From Epiperipatus broadwayi (taxonomy: Eukaryota; Onychophora; Udeonychophora; Euonychophora; Peripatidae), in contig JAQFVV010006246.1 in the NCBI GenBank assembly GCA_028023455.1, positions 921,501 to 985,500 of the forward strand: 64,000 bases of DNA, in the 5' to 3' direction. Below the pieces are notes generated by a model. The model was not told the DNA's origin. It made no database searches and saw only the letters and a program-made list of their open reading frames with translations. Below are positions 12,737 to 23,372 of the stretch, in pieces. Numbering within the stretch: position 1 is the stretch's first letter; each line of letters begins with the position of its first letter. The translations under genes and the position numbers were made by a program.

Positions 12737-13938
12737 GTAAGAAATTCATTTTGTTAATAAACCAAAATAATTTGTAAATTTACATAATGGTGTATTATAT
12801 TTAGTATTTCATATTTTATATCTAAATCCTAAACAAAAATATAATCATAATTTAAATTAACATTTTCATTTAATTAAGGTTTTTTATTTTGTTCATATAT
12901 TTTAAAATTCTGCTTAATAATAAAAAAAAAAATATTCAAAAGTTAAAATAAGATAAGTAAAAAATGTGCCATATGCATAATACACAGCATCCCTTTTCTC
13001 AACTATCATCTCTACATCTATGTCTACTAGTAGTAATAATAGTAGTAGTAGTTATAGTAGTAGTAGTAGTGGTGGTGGAGGAGGTGGTGATGTCATCATC
13101 ATCATCATCAGTCATTTATAAATGAGTATGGACATTCCAAGATCAAAAAGGAAAAAAAAAGAATAGGAAAAAACTAAATTAATAAACTACTCTAGGAATG
13201 AATTTTTCATTTACTATAAAAACCAATCTATGGGATCACAAATACATCCTAATATAAAACAATATGGTCCATTTTTCTGGATATGTAAAATTAATAAACT
13301 AGATTAAGCAAGGTTGACTGGAAAATATCCTAACAAAGTTGTAAAACCTATATGGAATATGTGAGAAAGTTTATCAACTCCTAACATTTACATATTAATA
13401 ATTGAATTCTCATTTCTACCCAGGCCAAATACAATTCACTTTACTTTATCAAGATCATCCAAGAGTTATCCATATAAAAGTTTTGGCTAGATTATATAAA
13501 CTGAGTCAAGAAATTAAACAAATGGTGAAAAAAATGGTCACACTGAAATTTTGACTAAATCCATGTAACCATGGAAACATCTTCATTAATAAACATGGAA
13601 CAGAGGATTGGAAAAATATAAAAAGTATTCAATAATTTCACATTTTGCAGTTAATAATTATCTTTAGAAGTGTCATTTGATTTAAATAATGGTCACAAGA
13701 GGGCAGTTTACTTTTTTCTTTTAATTTATAACATTTTTACAAATATTTTAAACTCTTAATGTATATGCATTATTATGTAATGATAATATGTTTTAACTTA
13801 TAATAGAAATATCTACTTATATATATATATAAACTATAAGTGTCCAGTAAAATTAAAATATGACATAGTTTACACTTTCAATAAACGTGTCAATATTAAA
13901 AAATTTTAAGCAATAGATAATAAAAAAAATCATACAAA
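12737..13938. other. Intron sequence with a trinucleotide microsatellite
   Basis: This is the first part of a 14.0 kb intron. Apart from the AGT/GGT/ATC repeat at 13027-13111 I see nothing. Confidence 0.5.
13027..13111 (+). repeat. Compound trinucleotide microsatellite (AGT)n (GGT)n (ATC)n
   Basis: Runs of TAG/AGT turn into GGT/GGA and end in CATCATCATCATCATCA. Confidence 0.9.
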
Positions 13939-14203
13939 AATCTTTTTATTGACTCTGTACTAAAAAGAAATAAAATAATTGTTTCTTCAATCACAGTTGG
14001 AGTTTTTTAGATTTAATTTGAAATAAAAGCATGGGGAAGGAGCAGAAATTAATTAAGTCAATCCCTATTTTTTATAACAAAGGACTGAGTTAATTAATCC
14101 TCCCCCCCCCATGCTTTTATTTTAAATTAAATTTAAAAACTTCAATTGTGGTTGTAGAAACAATTATTTTATTTCCTTTTAATGCACAATCAATAAAAAG
14201 ATT
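13939..14203. mobile_element. Palindromic MITE, about 265 bp
   Basis: The left arm (13939 to about 14060) and the right arm (about 14085-14203) are near-complete inverse copies. The ends read TCTTTTTATTGA / TCAATAAAAAGA. The arms share AAATAAAATAATTGTTTCT and the AAAAGCATGGGG motif, the latter ending in a C-run at 14102-14110. The loop holds about 25 bases. No coding. The structure suits a non-autonomous element moved by a transposase supplied elsewhere. Confidence 0.75.
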
Positions 14204-15829
14204 TAATATGAAACTTTCTTATCTCAACCCTTTTTTTCACTTATAATGCTTTAATTGATTTCAAGTCAAAAAGAAGAAAAAATCCAGATTTAAAATGTAT
14301 TTAGATTTAAAAATTTCATTAAGTAGAAATAAAATATTCATTCTTTTTTTGAATAAATAAAATCATTAGAAAAATATTATCCTATAATTAATAGCTGTAA
14401 TTAATATTAATCCAGATTTATTAGATGTATGGGGTTAGTATAATATCAAAATTATATTTGTATGTACACTCATAATTTACAAACAATGATGGATAATATT
14501 TTGCATTATAAAATTTGATGTATTTTTCATGAATTATTTTTATTGGATTTCCAATACTAGCATTTAATTGTAATTATTAATCATTTTTTCCAATCTCTTG
14601 AAAAACAATAGATTAAATTTAAATCGCAATATTTTTAAAAAAAAGAGTGGTATGTATAATTCCTGCAACCTGGATTTCTTCATTACTTAATATGAGTCTG
14701 TAATGAAAAACCTTTTTATCTAGAATCATTGAAATTTTTTTGTGTTTTATAATCAAAGATTAGCAAATGTTAGGTACTAAACAGTCAAAAACATGACAAA
14801 ATCTAGCCTATTTACTTTAGCCAAAATAAAAATTGATTTTTAATGCAGTCATACCTATGAATTGAACAATTTTTTGATATAGCTACATTTCAAAGATCCT
14901 TAATTCAATTATACATGATTTCATTAGTTCATACATAATATTTTTTTCAGAGCATATCAATAATACTTGTTTTGTTAAATGACTCCTTAGTGCTTGGATT
15001 TTTAAATTTTAGAGTTAAAGATTTCGAATTTACAATTTTAAATCAGGTTAATGATGTTGATGCTTTGATATATTCAGAAAAATATGACCGACCCGTAATA
15101 GAATATTAAGCTTTTATTATAATTTATTTTTTATAAGCCAATTACAATGTAGAAGGATTTTATATTGAACATAATCAGTCTATGAATCTAGCTTCATGAT
15201 TTTAATTTTTTAACTTTCTGAATTTTAAAATTATGGCAATTTCAATATTGTCTATGATTTTTAAGTTGTTGTTTTTATCTAAATCATAAGATTTTATTAT
15301 AAGTGACATTTAACCAGATCTGGTTATATATATGTGGTAGCTGTATACAAGAACTATTTGTGACACTTATAAAAATTTTATTGGAAAAAATATTGCTGAA
15401 ATAATACAATTTGAATTATATAATTATAATCAAATAATATAAAATTGTAATAAATTAAAATAAATAACACACACTTATTCTAAAATTCAGTAGTTATAAT
15501 TAATATTTAATACACTACTTAATGCATTAATTAAAAAAATTTTTTTATAGTTTTTATTGGTGCACAATAAAACATAGCACAGATACAACAACTAATATTT
15601 TTTGTAAAACTTTTAAAACAATAGCAAAATATCCCCCCCCCCCCCATGTAACCTAGGACCTAGTGCAAGCTTTAGTAATTAGTAGAAGCTAGAAGGCTAT
15701 GTATTACAAATCTTATTCAGTGTCTTTCTATCCCATATACCCAGAATAATTTATAACTTATGTATCATTGAGAAATTTTAGATTTATGTACAGTTAATAT
15801 GAATGTTTTTTTGAATCTAATGCACACCC
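14204..15829. other. AT-rich intron sequence
   Basis: No coding recognised. A 13-base C-run lies at about 15632-15645. Confidence 0.5.
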
Positions 15830-16490
15830 TCTCCAACACCAACTTTTTGCTTAACTATAAAGTCATAAGGCCAAACTGAAAACACACTAATGTTTTCAAT
15901 CCAAGCTAATTCACATATTTAATGTCCATTTTTTAAATAAACACTGTCACCTTTATTCTTTGGCTCGGATTGGTATTAAACTATTAAAACATTATATTAT
16001 CACAGTTGTAATGAAAACTTTTGCTATTGTTTTAACATCTTGTGTAAGCATTAAAAAAGGCAATCATATGATATTTTAATATCAATCCTAGCCAAAGAAT
16101 AAATTGACTATAGTTATTAAAAAACTAAGAATATGAAAAAACAGACAATAATCTGGCTTTAGACCTGTATGACTATGTATGCTAATTAACTTTGATTAAA
16201 AATAGTGTTTTTCAGTTTAGGTGATAGCTTTATAGTTAACCAAAATGTTATTTCAAAAGATCCATGTACACTGCTCCCACATCCAAGTCTTCTCATTGTT
16301 AAAAACCATAAGCTAATCTAAGGATACAAGACAGAATCTACTGATTACTAAACTTTGCACTAAACAGCATTATTGTGTGTGAAAAGTTTTCAGATGTATA
16401 ACTAAACAGGCAATTTAGCTTGGTTTGAAAACATTAGTGTGTTTTTCAGTTTGAGATAGCATCTTTATAGTTATGCAAAAAGTAGAAAAT
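15830..16490. repeat. Nested inverted repeats, fold-back family
   Basis: The outer arms contain AACACACTAATGTTTTCAA (near 15883) and its complement near 16425-16444, each next to sequence ending with TTTGC-TAACTATAAAG or its complement. Inside lies a second palindrome: TTATTCTTTGGCTCGGATTG at 15953 against the complement ending CCTAGCCAAAGAATAAA at 16087-16103. A third partial arm copy is at 16190-16250 (GTGTTTTTCAGTTTAGGTGA). The text around 16505-16590 (ACTTCTCACTGATAAGAGCC) resembles the inner arms of the fold-back elements at 4345 and 29472. Confidence 0.6.
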
Positions 16491-17024
16491 ATACATTAGA
16501 TCCAAAGATGCCAGGGCATTGCTACAGATTTAAGACTTCTCACTGATAAGAGCCATAAGCTTGAAACTAATCTAGTGATATTGAATAGAAAACACCCGAT
16601 AGGTATTGTGATGTACAACCACGTAATATCAATTGAATACTAAAGTGTGTATCAGGAAAATTTTTACTAGTCATTTTACAACTTATGGGAGTTGATAATG
16701 TAATGTTTTCCCTGTAAAATTTTTAATTATTTCAAAATTTAAAGCTTAAGTAGTTTTTTTCTCAATTATGTCTTCAAAGTCTGCTATTTTAGATTTTGTA
16801 TCATCTATAGATAATATTGTTAAAGAATTTAAATCTCTTTTGTGGCACTATGGGTCAGACATAAATTTTGATTTTAATTTATTAAAAGAGCATTTTGTAC
16901 TGGCAACAGTCATCAGAGATGTTAAGTTATGTTGAATAGTTTAATTTTTGAATAAATATTTCTCTTCTATTATATTTATAAATTCTTTGTCATGATTAAA
17001 ACAAATAAAAAATTTTCACAAAAT
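16491..17024. other. AT-rich intron sequence, part of fold-back cluster at its left
   Basis: Nothing coding. The first 100 bases share words with the fold-back family. Confidence 0.45.
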
Positions 17025-17054
17025 TTATTCACATCATCATCATCATCATCATTA

Positions 17055-17505
17055 TCAACCATTATCAATCCACTGCAGGATGAATGTCTCTCCAAGTTTA
17101 ATCCATCTTCTCCGATCTTTAGCTTCTCTTCTCCACATCACCCCTGCACACTTTCTTATTTCATCCATCCATCTCACATGTGGTCTCTTTCTGGGTCTTT
17201 TACAATCTCTTGGAATCCAGTTTAAAATTTCAATTGTCCATCTATTATCATCTCTTCTAGCAATATGTCCAGCCCAACTCCACTTCAATCTTTTAATTTT
17301 TTTCAATGAGGTCAGTAACACCTGTTTGTTCTCTTACCCATACATTGCGTTTTCGATCTCTTCTTGTTACTCCCAACATGCACCTCTCCATACTTCTTTG
17401 AGTGGTCTGAAGTCTCTGTATTGCTCTTCTATTGAGTGTCCAAGTCTCAGATCCATAAGTAAGAACTGGTAAAACACATTTGTTAAAAACCTTCCTTTTC
17501 AACAC
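17055..17505 (-). pseudogene. LINE RT C-terminal domain, broken
   Basis: Two overlapping frames (17293-17505 and 17055-17321) encode CVLPVLTYGSETWTLNRR, RSMERCMLGVTRRDRKRN, then LKWSWAGHIARRDDNRWT and KRPRKRPHVRWMDEIRK. This is the standard tail of RTE-type and related LINE proteins found across animals. A one-base shift separates the two parts near 17300. The tail ends GETFILQWIDNG just before the (ATG)n 3' repeat. Confidence 0.88.
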
Positions 17506-18500
17506 ATAGGCATATTTCCTTTTAGTAGCAAGTTATTTCTACCAAAAGCACTCCAACCAAGTTTAATTCTATGATTAATTTCATCCATTATGTTTACATC
17601 TGTATTAATAATCTGACCAAGGTATTTGTAACTGTTAACTTCTTCTAATTCATCATAATCAATCTTTATTTTCATATTTTGAGCAAATCGATTAAACATT
17701 ACTTTAGTCTTTTTAACATTTATCTTTAGTCCTACTTTCATCTGATAACTCCTGCAACATTTTCTGCAGCTCTGAAGCATTATTTGCAAAAACAACTACA
17801 TCATCTGCGAAATCTAAATGACTTAAATAATCTCCATTTACTTTCACTCCTTTAGTTTCCCATTTTAATCCACAAAATACTTCTTGCAGCACTGCTGTAA
17901 AAAGTTTTGGAGATATGGAGTCTCCTTGTCTTACATCTTGCTCAATGTTGACTTTCCCAGTATCATTATGTAATCTAATTGTTGCTGTTGCATTTTTATA
18001 AATATTCTTTAAAATATGACAATATCCTGGATCTATACCTTGATGATCCAATGCTTTAATCACTGAAGAAATGTTTATAGAATCAAATGCCTTTTCATAA
18101 TCTACAAATCCAAAACATAATGACAACTCATATTTATTTGTCCTTTCTATAACTTCTCTCAGTACCTGAATATGATCTACTGTACTAAAACCACTTTTAA
18201 ATCCAGCTTGTTCTCTTGGTTGGTGGAAATCCAATGTTTTTTGGTAAAAATTTTATATAAAACTGATAAAAGGCTGATAGGTCTGTAATTTCTAATATCT
18301 TCTTTATCACCTTTTTAAAATATTAATATTATTACTGCATTCTTCCAATCATCCAGTACATCTTTATCATTTAGACATTTGGTATATAACTTTGCTAAAA
18401 AATTTTCTGTTTCTTCACTTGCTTCTTTTAATATATCAATTATAATTCCATCATTACCTGGAGCCTTTCCTTTCTTCATACATTTAATTGCATTTCTCAC
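17499..18500 (-). pseudogene. LINE reverse transcriptase, broken
   Basis: The piece 18315-18500 has KGKAPGNDGIIIDILK, the conserved entry of LINE RT. The piece 17713-18234 has REQAGFKSGFSTVDHIQ, then FVDYEKAFDSIN (motif A with its Asp), RQGDSISPKLF (motif B) and LDFADDVVVFA (motif C, the FADD box). The piece 17499-17795, in another frame, carries LKINVKKTKVM and YKYLGQIIN. This polymerase copies the LINE RNA at the nicked target. Frame changes at about 18235-18315 and 17713-17795 break it. Catalytic aspartates are present. Confidence 0.88.
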
Positions 18501-18790
18501 TTCTTCATTTAAAATTCAGGGCAATTCGGAAGATGTAATAGATATAGAAGGCACTTGTTCTTTATTACTATATAATTCTTGATAAAAATTTTCTATCATT
18601 TTCATGATGTCACCTCTCTTTTTAGTAATAATCCATCTTTTTTCCTTATTGCAGATATAAATTTCCTACCAATACCAAAATGTTGTTTTACATTCTTAAG
18701 ACTTTTATTTTCTTCTACAGCTTTTCTTGCTAGTTCACACTTATACTTTCTTATATCATTTTCAACTCTTTTCCGCACCATTTTACAAAA

Positions 18791-19835
18791 TTAGAGATAT
18801 TCAATTCTTTTTAGTGCATCATTTTTGTATATCTTCATATTTCTTCTTTTCTTCATAAATTCTCTAGTCTCAGTAGAAATTTTATTGGTCAACTGCTGCT
18901 TTTTTCTACCAGCTATCTTTGTTGCAGTTTTTAAAAGTGTATCAGTTATTTTCATATTAATTCCATTCAAATCTGAATCATGTTCAAAATCTACTAATAC
19001 TTGAAACCGATTTGTAAGTTCTAATTTAAATTCATTAGAATGTTTCTGAAGATTAGGAATATCAACTGTAAATATTGTTTTTCTTAACAATTTTTGTCTT
19101 TCTAGTTTTACATTAACACGTATCTTGCACCTTACTAATCGATGATCACTTCCTGTGTTAAATCTATTAAGAACATTACAATCTTGAAATATGTATTTCC
19201 TGTTAGTCAAAATATAATCCAATTCTGTTGTACCTTCATTTGGATGCTTCCATGTCCATTTTCTTTTAACATTTTTCTCAAAAAAAGAATTCATAATATA
19301 AAGTTTTTCTTCTGCAAACTCCACAAGTCAATGTCCTCTCTCATTTCTATTACTATAACCAAAATTACCTACAGCACTTTCATCTTTCATTTGTTTACTA
19401 ATTCTAGCATTAAAGTCTCCTATAACAATTTTAAAATGTTGTTTACTCTGATCAAAAGCCTTTTGTACATCCATATAAAAATCTTCTACTACTTCATCAC
19501 TATGAGAACTTGTTGGGGCATAAATCTGAATTATCTGCATTTGGTATCTGCTATTAAGTTGTATAACTAATCTTGCCACTGTGTCTGATACACCATCAAT
19601 CTCCACAATATTGTTCTTCCACTTTTTATGTATAATGAATCCTACTCCACTTGTATTTCAAATATTTGTGCCTTTATAATAGAATATATGTCCACTTTTT
19701 AAATCAATTGTCTCTTCACCTTTTCTTCTAACTTCACAAAGTCCAATAATATCCCATTTAATATAAGAGAGTTCTTCTTCTAATTCTTGATCTTCCTTCA
19801 CTTGAAAGTGATCTGCAGTTGTAAGTACCTAAATA
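18791..19835 (-). pseudogene. LINE endonuclease (AP-endonuclease fold), broken
   Basis: Read from 19835 down, the N-terminus has IKWDIIGLCEVRR, carrying the catalytic Glu of the exonuclease-endonuclease-phosphatase fold, then GVGFIIHKK. A stop lies at about 19659. The piece 19328-19606 carries QIIQIYAPTSSHSD and the metal-site IVIGDFNARIS. In 18791-19324, in another frame, TTELDYILTNRKY and TGSDHRLVRCKI supply the SDH catalytic His. This enzyme nicks target DNA for target-primed reverse transcription. All catalytic motifs survive, but the frame is split at about 19325 and again upstream, so no intact enzyme is encoded. After the endonuclease a linker runs to 18791 (KLLRKT..NEFKLELTNR). Confidence 0.82.
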
Positions 19836-19850
19836 AAAAGTTGTCATCAA

Positions 19851-22689
19851 ATGGCAGCCTGGGTCCACAATCAGATTATTCTATAAATTCTAGAAATCAA
19901 GTTTCTCCAACCTATTAAATAATGAAATATTTTATAATTTTTTTAAAATTTATGGGATTTACTTAAACCTTTTGTCTATTTGACAAAACAAAATCCCTAT
20001 CAAAGATAAAACTACAAAATCTTAAAATTAGCCACAGAGTCATTTAAAGTTTTAGCAATGTCTATTTCATTCAACAAAATTTTTTATGGATACAGTATAT
20101 AGGAAAATTTCACATTAGTCCTTGAACAAATTTTTAAACTTCTAATGATTTTTTAAATTCAATATATCTTATGTCTTGGAATATTTTTTGTTCTGATTTA
20201 AAAAGTAAAAAAATGGATTCTGTCATTATATCTTTATTTTGTAAAACAGGGTTTACTTTATTTATTGCACTTAAAATAGTCCAAAGTAAAACTAAAATAA
20301 TAAAGGAAAATTTTGTAATATTTTCTAACACACCATCTACTTTGGAAACAAATGAACAATTACATGATGTCATAATGAATTTATTCTAGACAAATAATTT
20401 TTTCATATAAAACTGTAAGACTTTCACCAAATCAATTTATGCTTCCCATCTGGTGGTACTGTTATTTATATGTTTTAGTAATATACTATCCAATATTTCA
20501 GTGAATCTGCAAAGAAAAAGTTCTTTAGTAATGGATGCTATATTACAAAAAGTAAATTAAAATTATAAGCTAGATACATGACAAAAACATAATTAGTTTT
20601 TTTCTTGTTCTTGCCTGTACTTACTTGTGTTGCCAATTTTATTTGTTCATATTAGCACCATTATTATAGGATTGTCAACATCTTTGCAAAATGATTTTTA
20701 AATATTTAATAATAAATTTGACAATCCCCCACTAGACATATCTTGTACTTCTAAAAATCCAATAACTGATTCTTTTATTTCTTTTTTTATATTATAGTCA
20801 ATGTTAACATATTTTAAGGTAATGAAAGTTTATTTTACATAAAATATAGTGTACAATCCATTAAAGCATTGTACTATTTGGCACTCATCACACTTTTTAT
20901 AATGTTTTTATTATTTTGGTAGACATCATATTTAAAAACAAGTTTTGGAATCACTGTGACAAATAATATATCACTCATGGGTTACTGTTGTGAATTCTTT
21001 AAAAATGTTTTATTAAGATTATATCATATTTGCTTAATAACTCAATCAAACTAAAAATTCCCATTCTTGCAATTATTTTATTATAAGTCCCAAATGCCAA
21101 ATTCTAATGTCTACAAAGCATCAAAAAACTTCTTTCAAGTATTGTTCCTTAGTTTTAATAAGTGATTGCACCAAATTGTCAATAGTTTGGTTTAAAGTAA
21201 ACCTTTGAATTGATTCTTGTAACTCAATATAACACTTGATGTTTTTTTTTTTTTTTTATTCATGAAGGCATAAACATACAACTAAAACAATACATATTAT
21301 TTTTCAATATTGAATATAAAAACCAATTATAGAGGTTCTTGTCACAATTATTAAAAATTATATAATAATAAACATTAAAAAAGACTGAAAATTCTTTCTT
21401 AGAAAATTATATTCTAGATTTTGTTTTGTTCCACATTTAACCATTATGCTGGGTCATCTAATAGTAACAAAATTATATGTATGAATTTTGGCAAAATCAT
21501 CAGCAATATTTGAAATTATAACTTACTATTATCTTCTAGCATATTTTCTGTATCTATTTTAATTTCTTTATTCTCGATTTTAATTTCAGGAACAAAGTTA
21601 CAACTTAGTCATGTGTTGTTAGCCAAGAGGTCAGCACAGCTGCCTTGCAAGCAAGCAGTTGCTTCCTGGCGATGCTATGATATATGGAAAAAAAACTAGT
21701 ACAACTTAATTGTTTTAGAATTAAATTATCTTCTGTTTCTATTTTTTTTCTATCTACTAAAAGCTTTTATTTTAATTTTGAAGATTTCTGATTTTTTGCT
21801 TCTGTCAAATATTTTCTTTCTAGTGAGGATTCTATCTAAGCACTTGAAATTTTATTAAACATTTACTTTTTAATTTTTTCGTTCAATATAACTATTTTAT
21901 TGAACAACACTGCACAAAAAATGCACCAAGTCTATATAATTTTTAAATATGTATATCCATATTGTAAGGTGATAAAAATGATGATGCTGGGAAAACGATC
22001 AATTTGATCTGAATAAAACCTAGCCCAATCATTGGTCACTATTTTGTAATGAAATATTCATTGTAATATGGGGTGACAATATAAAAACTTTAGTATGTCT
22101 CAGGATGGAGACATCATTCATCATAATATAGATCTAGCCTAAATGCGGAATGCCATTTTATAAAAGCCCCCAAGTTGATTTGGCATTTTGTAATAATTTC
22201 CACAGCTACTTTTGTCACAATAATAATAGATTTTCTATCTCACTATCTATCTACATTTGTTCAGTCAACATTTGTCATAAAGAGATGCTCTTAAGATTTA
22301 TATTATTTATCATAGAGCAAAAAATGCATTAACAAATGGTAAATTATCCAGCTCAGTTATTGGTCACACTAGCAATAACAATATTTCCCATACATAATTA
22401 TTTAGATTTTCCACCACACTATCATAAAATACTAACAATCTCTATTAAAATCTAATTTATTCAGATAGTATTTAAAACTAAATAAAGCAAATGAGATCAT
22501 TACTTCAGACTTCAACAAATCTGTCCACTATTCACAAAGTAAACTGCAATAAGCAGTGAAATCATACATTATTGCCCCAAACAATGATGTATGCCTAAGA
22601 CATCTATGTGATTGATAATTGAATAAAACTAAAGTTGAATCAATAAATAACTAAATTCCGACATACTTTACTAATTTAATATTATTTAT
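19851..22689. other. Intron stretch, mostly featureless, with two uncertain relics
   Basis: A short open stretch at 20171-20389 (plus) contains FTLFIALKIVQSK, which faintly recalls the hAT/ZBED transposase string preceding IGE motifs. This is too weak to call. Around 21600-21675 the text TTGCAAGCAAGCAGTTGCT followed by TTCCTGGCGATG looks like a decayed tRNA-derived SINE. The phrase TTCCTGGCGATG recurs at 44476. A 16-base T run is at 21242-21257. Confidence 0.3.
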
Positions 22690-22701
22690 AGTAATGCAAA
22701 T

Positions 22702-22890
22702 TTACTTTTTACTAAGAGCAAAGTTGATTAATGGTTTCCATACATTATGTATAGTCAGACTGGGTTGGCTTATGGAATTTTTTGCCATTGTCATGTGAGC
22801 AGCTTCTTTAAATTTTTTTCTTTGTACCTTTTTTTCTCCATCTAATATTTTTGTATTTTCCCAGTTGAACATATGTAAACCACTAATCAA
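22702..22890 (-). pseudogene. Penelope-like GIY-YIG endonuclease, C-terminal fragment
   Basis: A 62-codon open piece on the minus strand reads FNWENTKILDGEKKVQRK, then FKEAAHMTMAKNSISQPS, and ends HNVWKPLINFALSKK before a stop. It follows the pattern of the GIY-YIG endonuclease end of Penelope-like elements: W-x-x-A/T-K-I-L-D-x-E, R-x-x-K-E-A, N-x-I-S-Q-P-S, and V-W-x-P-L. This domain cuts target DNA for retrotransposition. The same protein text occurs on the plus strand at 25845-25995. The catalytic N-terminal GIY-YIG part is missing. It lies back to back with the plus-strand tail starting at 22869, with the ends overlapping. Confidence 0.65.
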
Positions 22891-23278
22891 CTTTGCTCTT
22901 AGGAAAAATTGAAGAAATCAGGAGGAACCTCATATATAAGTATAAGAAATTACTACAGACTGTTGCTTTTGGAAGGATGGCTTAGTTGGTTAGAGTGTTA
23001 CTTAAAATTCAAAACTCAAGAATCTAAGGACCCAGGTTCGAATCCCATGCTAGTACTGTTACTGGTCAGACCAGCAACACCTGAAGAAGAGGGGAGACTA
23101 ATATCTTTCAAAATGTGTGCATATACTAACCTGTTTGATGTTCTATTACTAACAGTTGAATATATTTGGAATATTTAAATAAAGTTAAATTTTTCAAAGA
23201 CATTCAATACATATATTAATTAGATGATGGAAATAGTCCAATATAAAAATACAGTTAGAACACCATTATCACATACCT
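22869..23278 (+). mobile_element. Penelope-like 3' end with tRNA-like module, copy 2 (best preserved)
   Basis: It opens with KPLINFALRKN and a stop (about 22877-22910), the last residues of the Penelope-like endonuclease. The tRNA-like module follows. It has an A box TGGCTTAGTTGG at 22978-22989 and a perfect B box GGTTCGAATCC at 23035-23045. The B box is 45 bases downstream, slightly further than in a normal tRNA. A hairpin TGTTACTGGTCAGACCAGCA near 23057 follows, and the tail ends TAAATAAAGTT near 23184. The A and B boxes could recruit RNA polymerase III (inference). Downstream homology with copy 1 runs to about 23278. No intact protein is encoded; the open stretch at 22909-23178 simply crosses the tRNA-like part. 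Confidence 0.68.
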
Positions 23279-23372
23279 TCAGTAGTAAAATAAATTTCTA
23301 TAGGATTGATAGAAGTTGACATGCAAACACATGGTCTGACAAACAAGAATAATAGCAGCACTAAAAAGCAAT

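Larger units (their letters stand above)
17025..19850 (-). mobile_element. RTE-type LINE, nearly full-length but broken
   Basis: This is a non-LTR retrotransposon on the minus strand with a single ORF plan: AP-type endonuclease, reverse transcriptase, then a C-terminal domain. The endonuclease begins near 19835 and the C-terminus ends near 17055. The 3' end is the (ATG)n run (plus strand 17031-17055), as in RTE and BovB-like elements. At least five frame breaks and a stop separate the parts. The nested transcription sense is opposite to the CUB gene. Two more diverged copies lie at 3836 and 6720. I assign RTE-type from the order of domains and the C-terminal text. Clade placement needs a tree. 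Confidence 0.85.

Noticed and set aside
17080-17472. 130-codon plus-strand frame
   Set aside because: It is the reverse-strand shadow of the RTE LINE C-terminus, which has clear homology on the minus strand.
20134-20389. Open stretches on both strands, one faintly like hAT/ZBED transposase
   Set aside because: Only about a dozen residues look similar and no catalytic or dimerisation motif is visible.
22909-23178. 89-codon plus-strand frame as a protein gene
   Set aside because: It runs straight through the tRNA-like A and B boxes of a repeat, and the other copies of the repeat do not keep it open.
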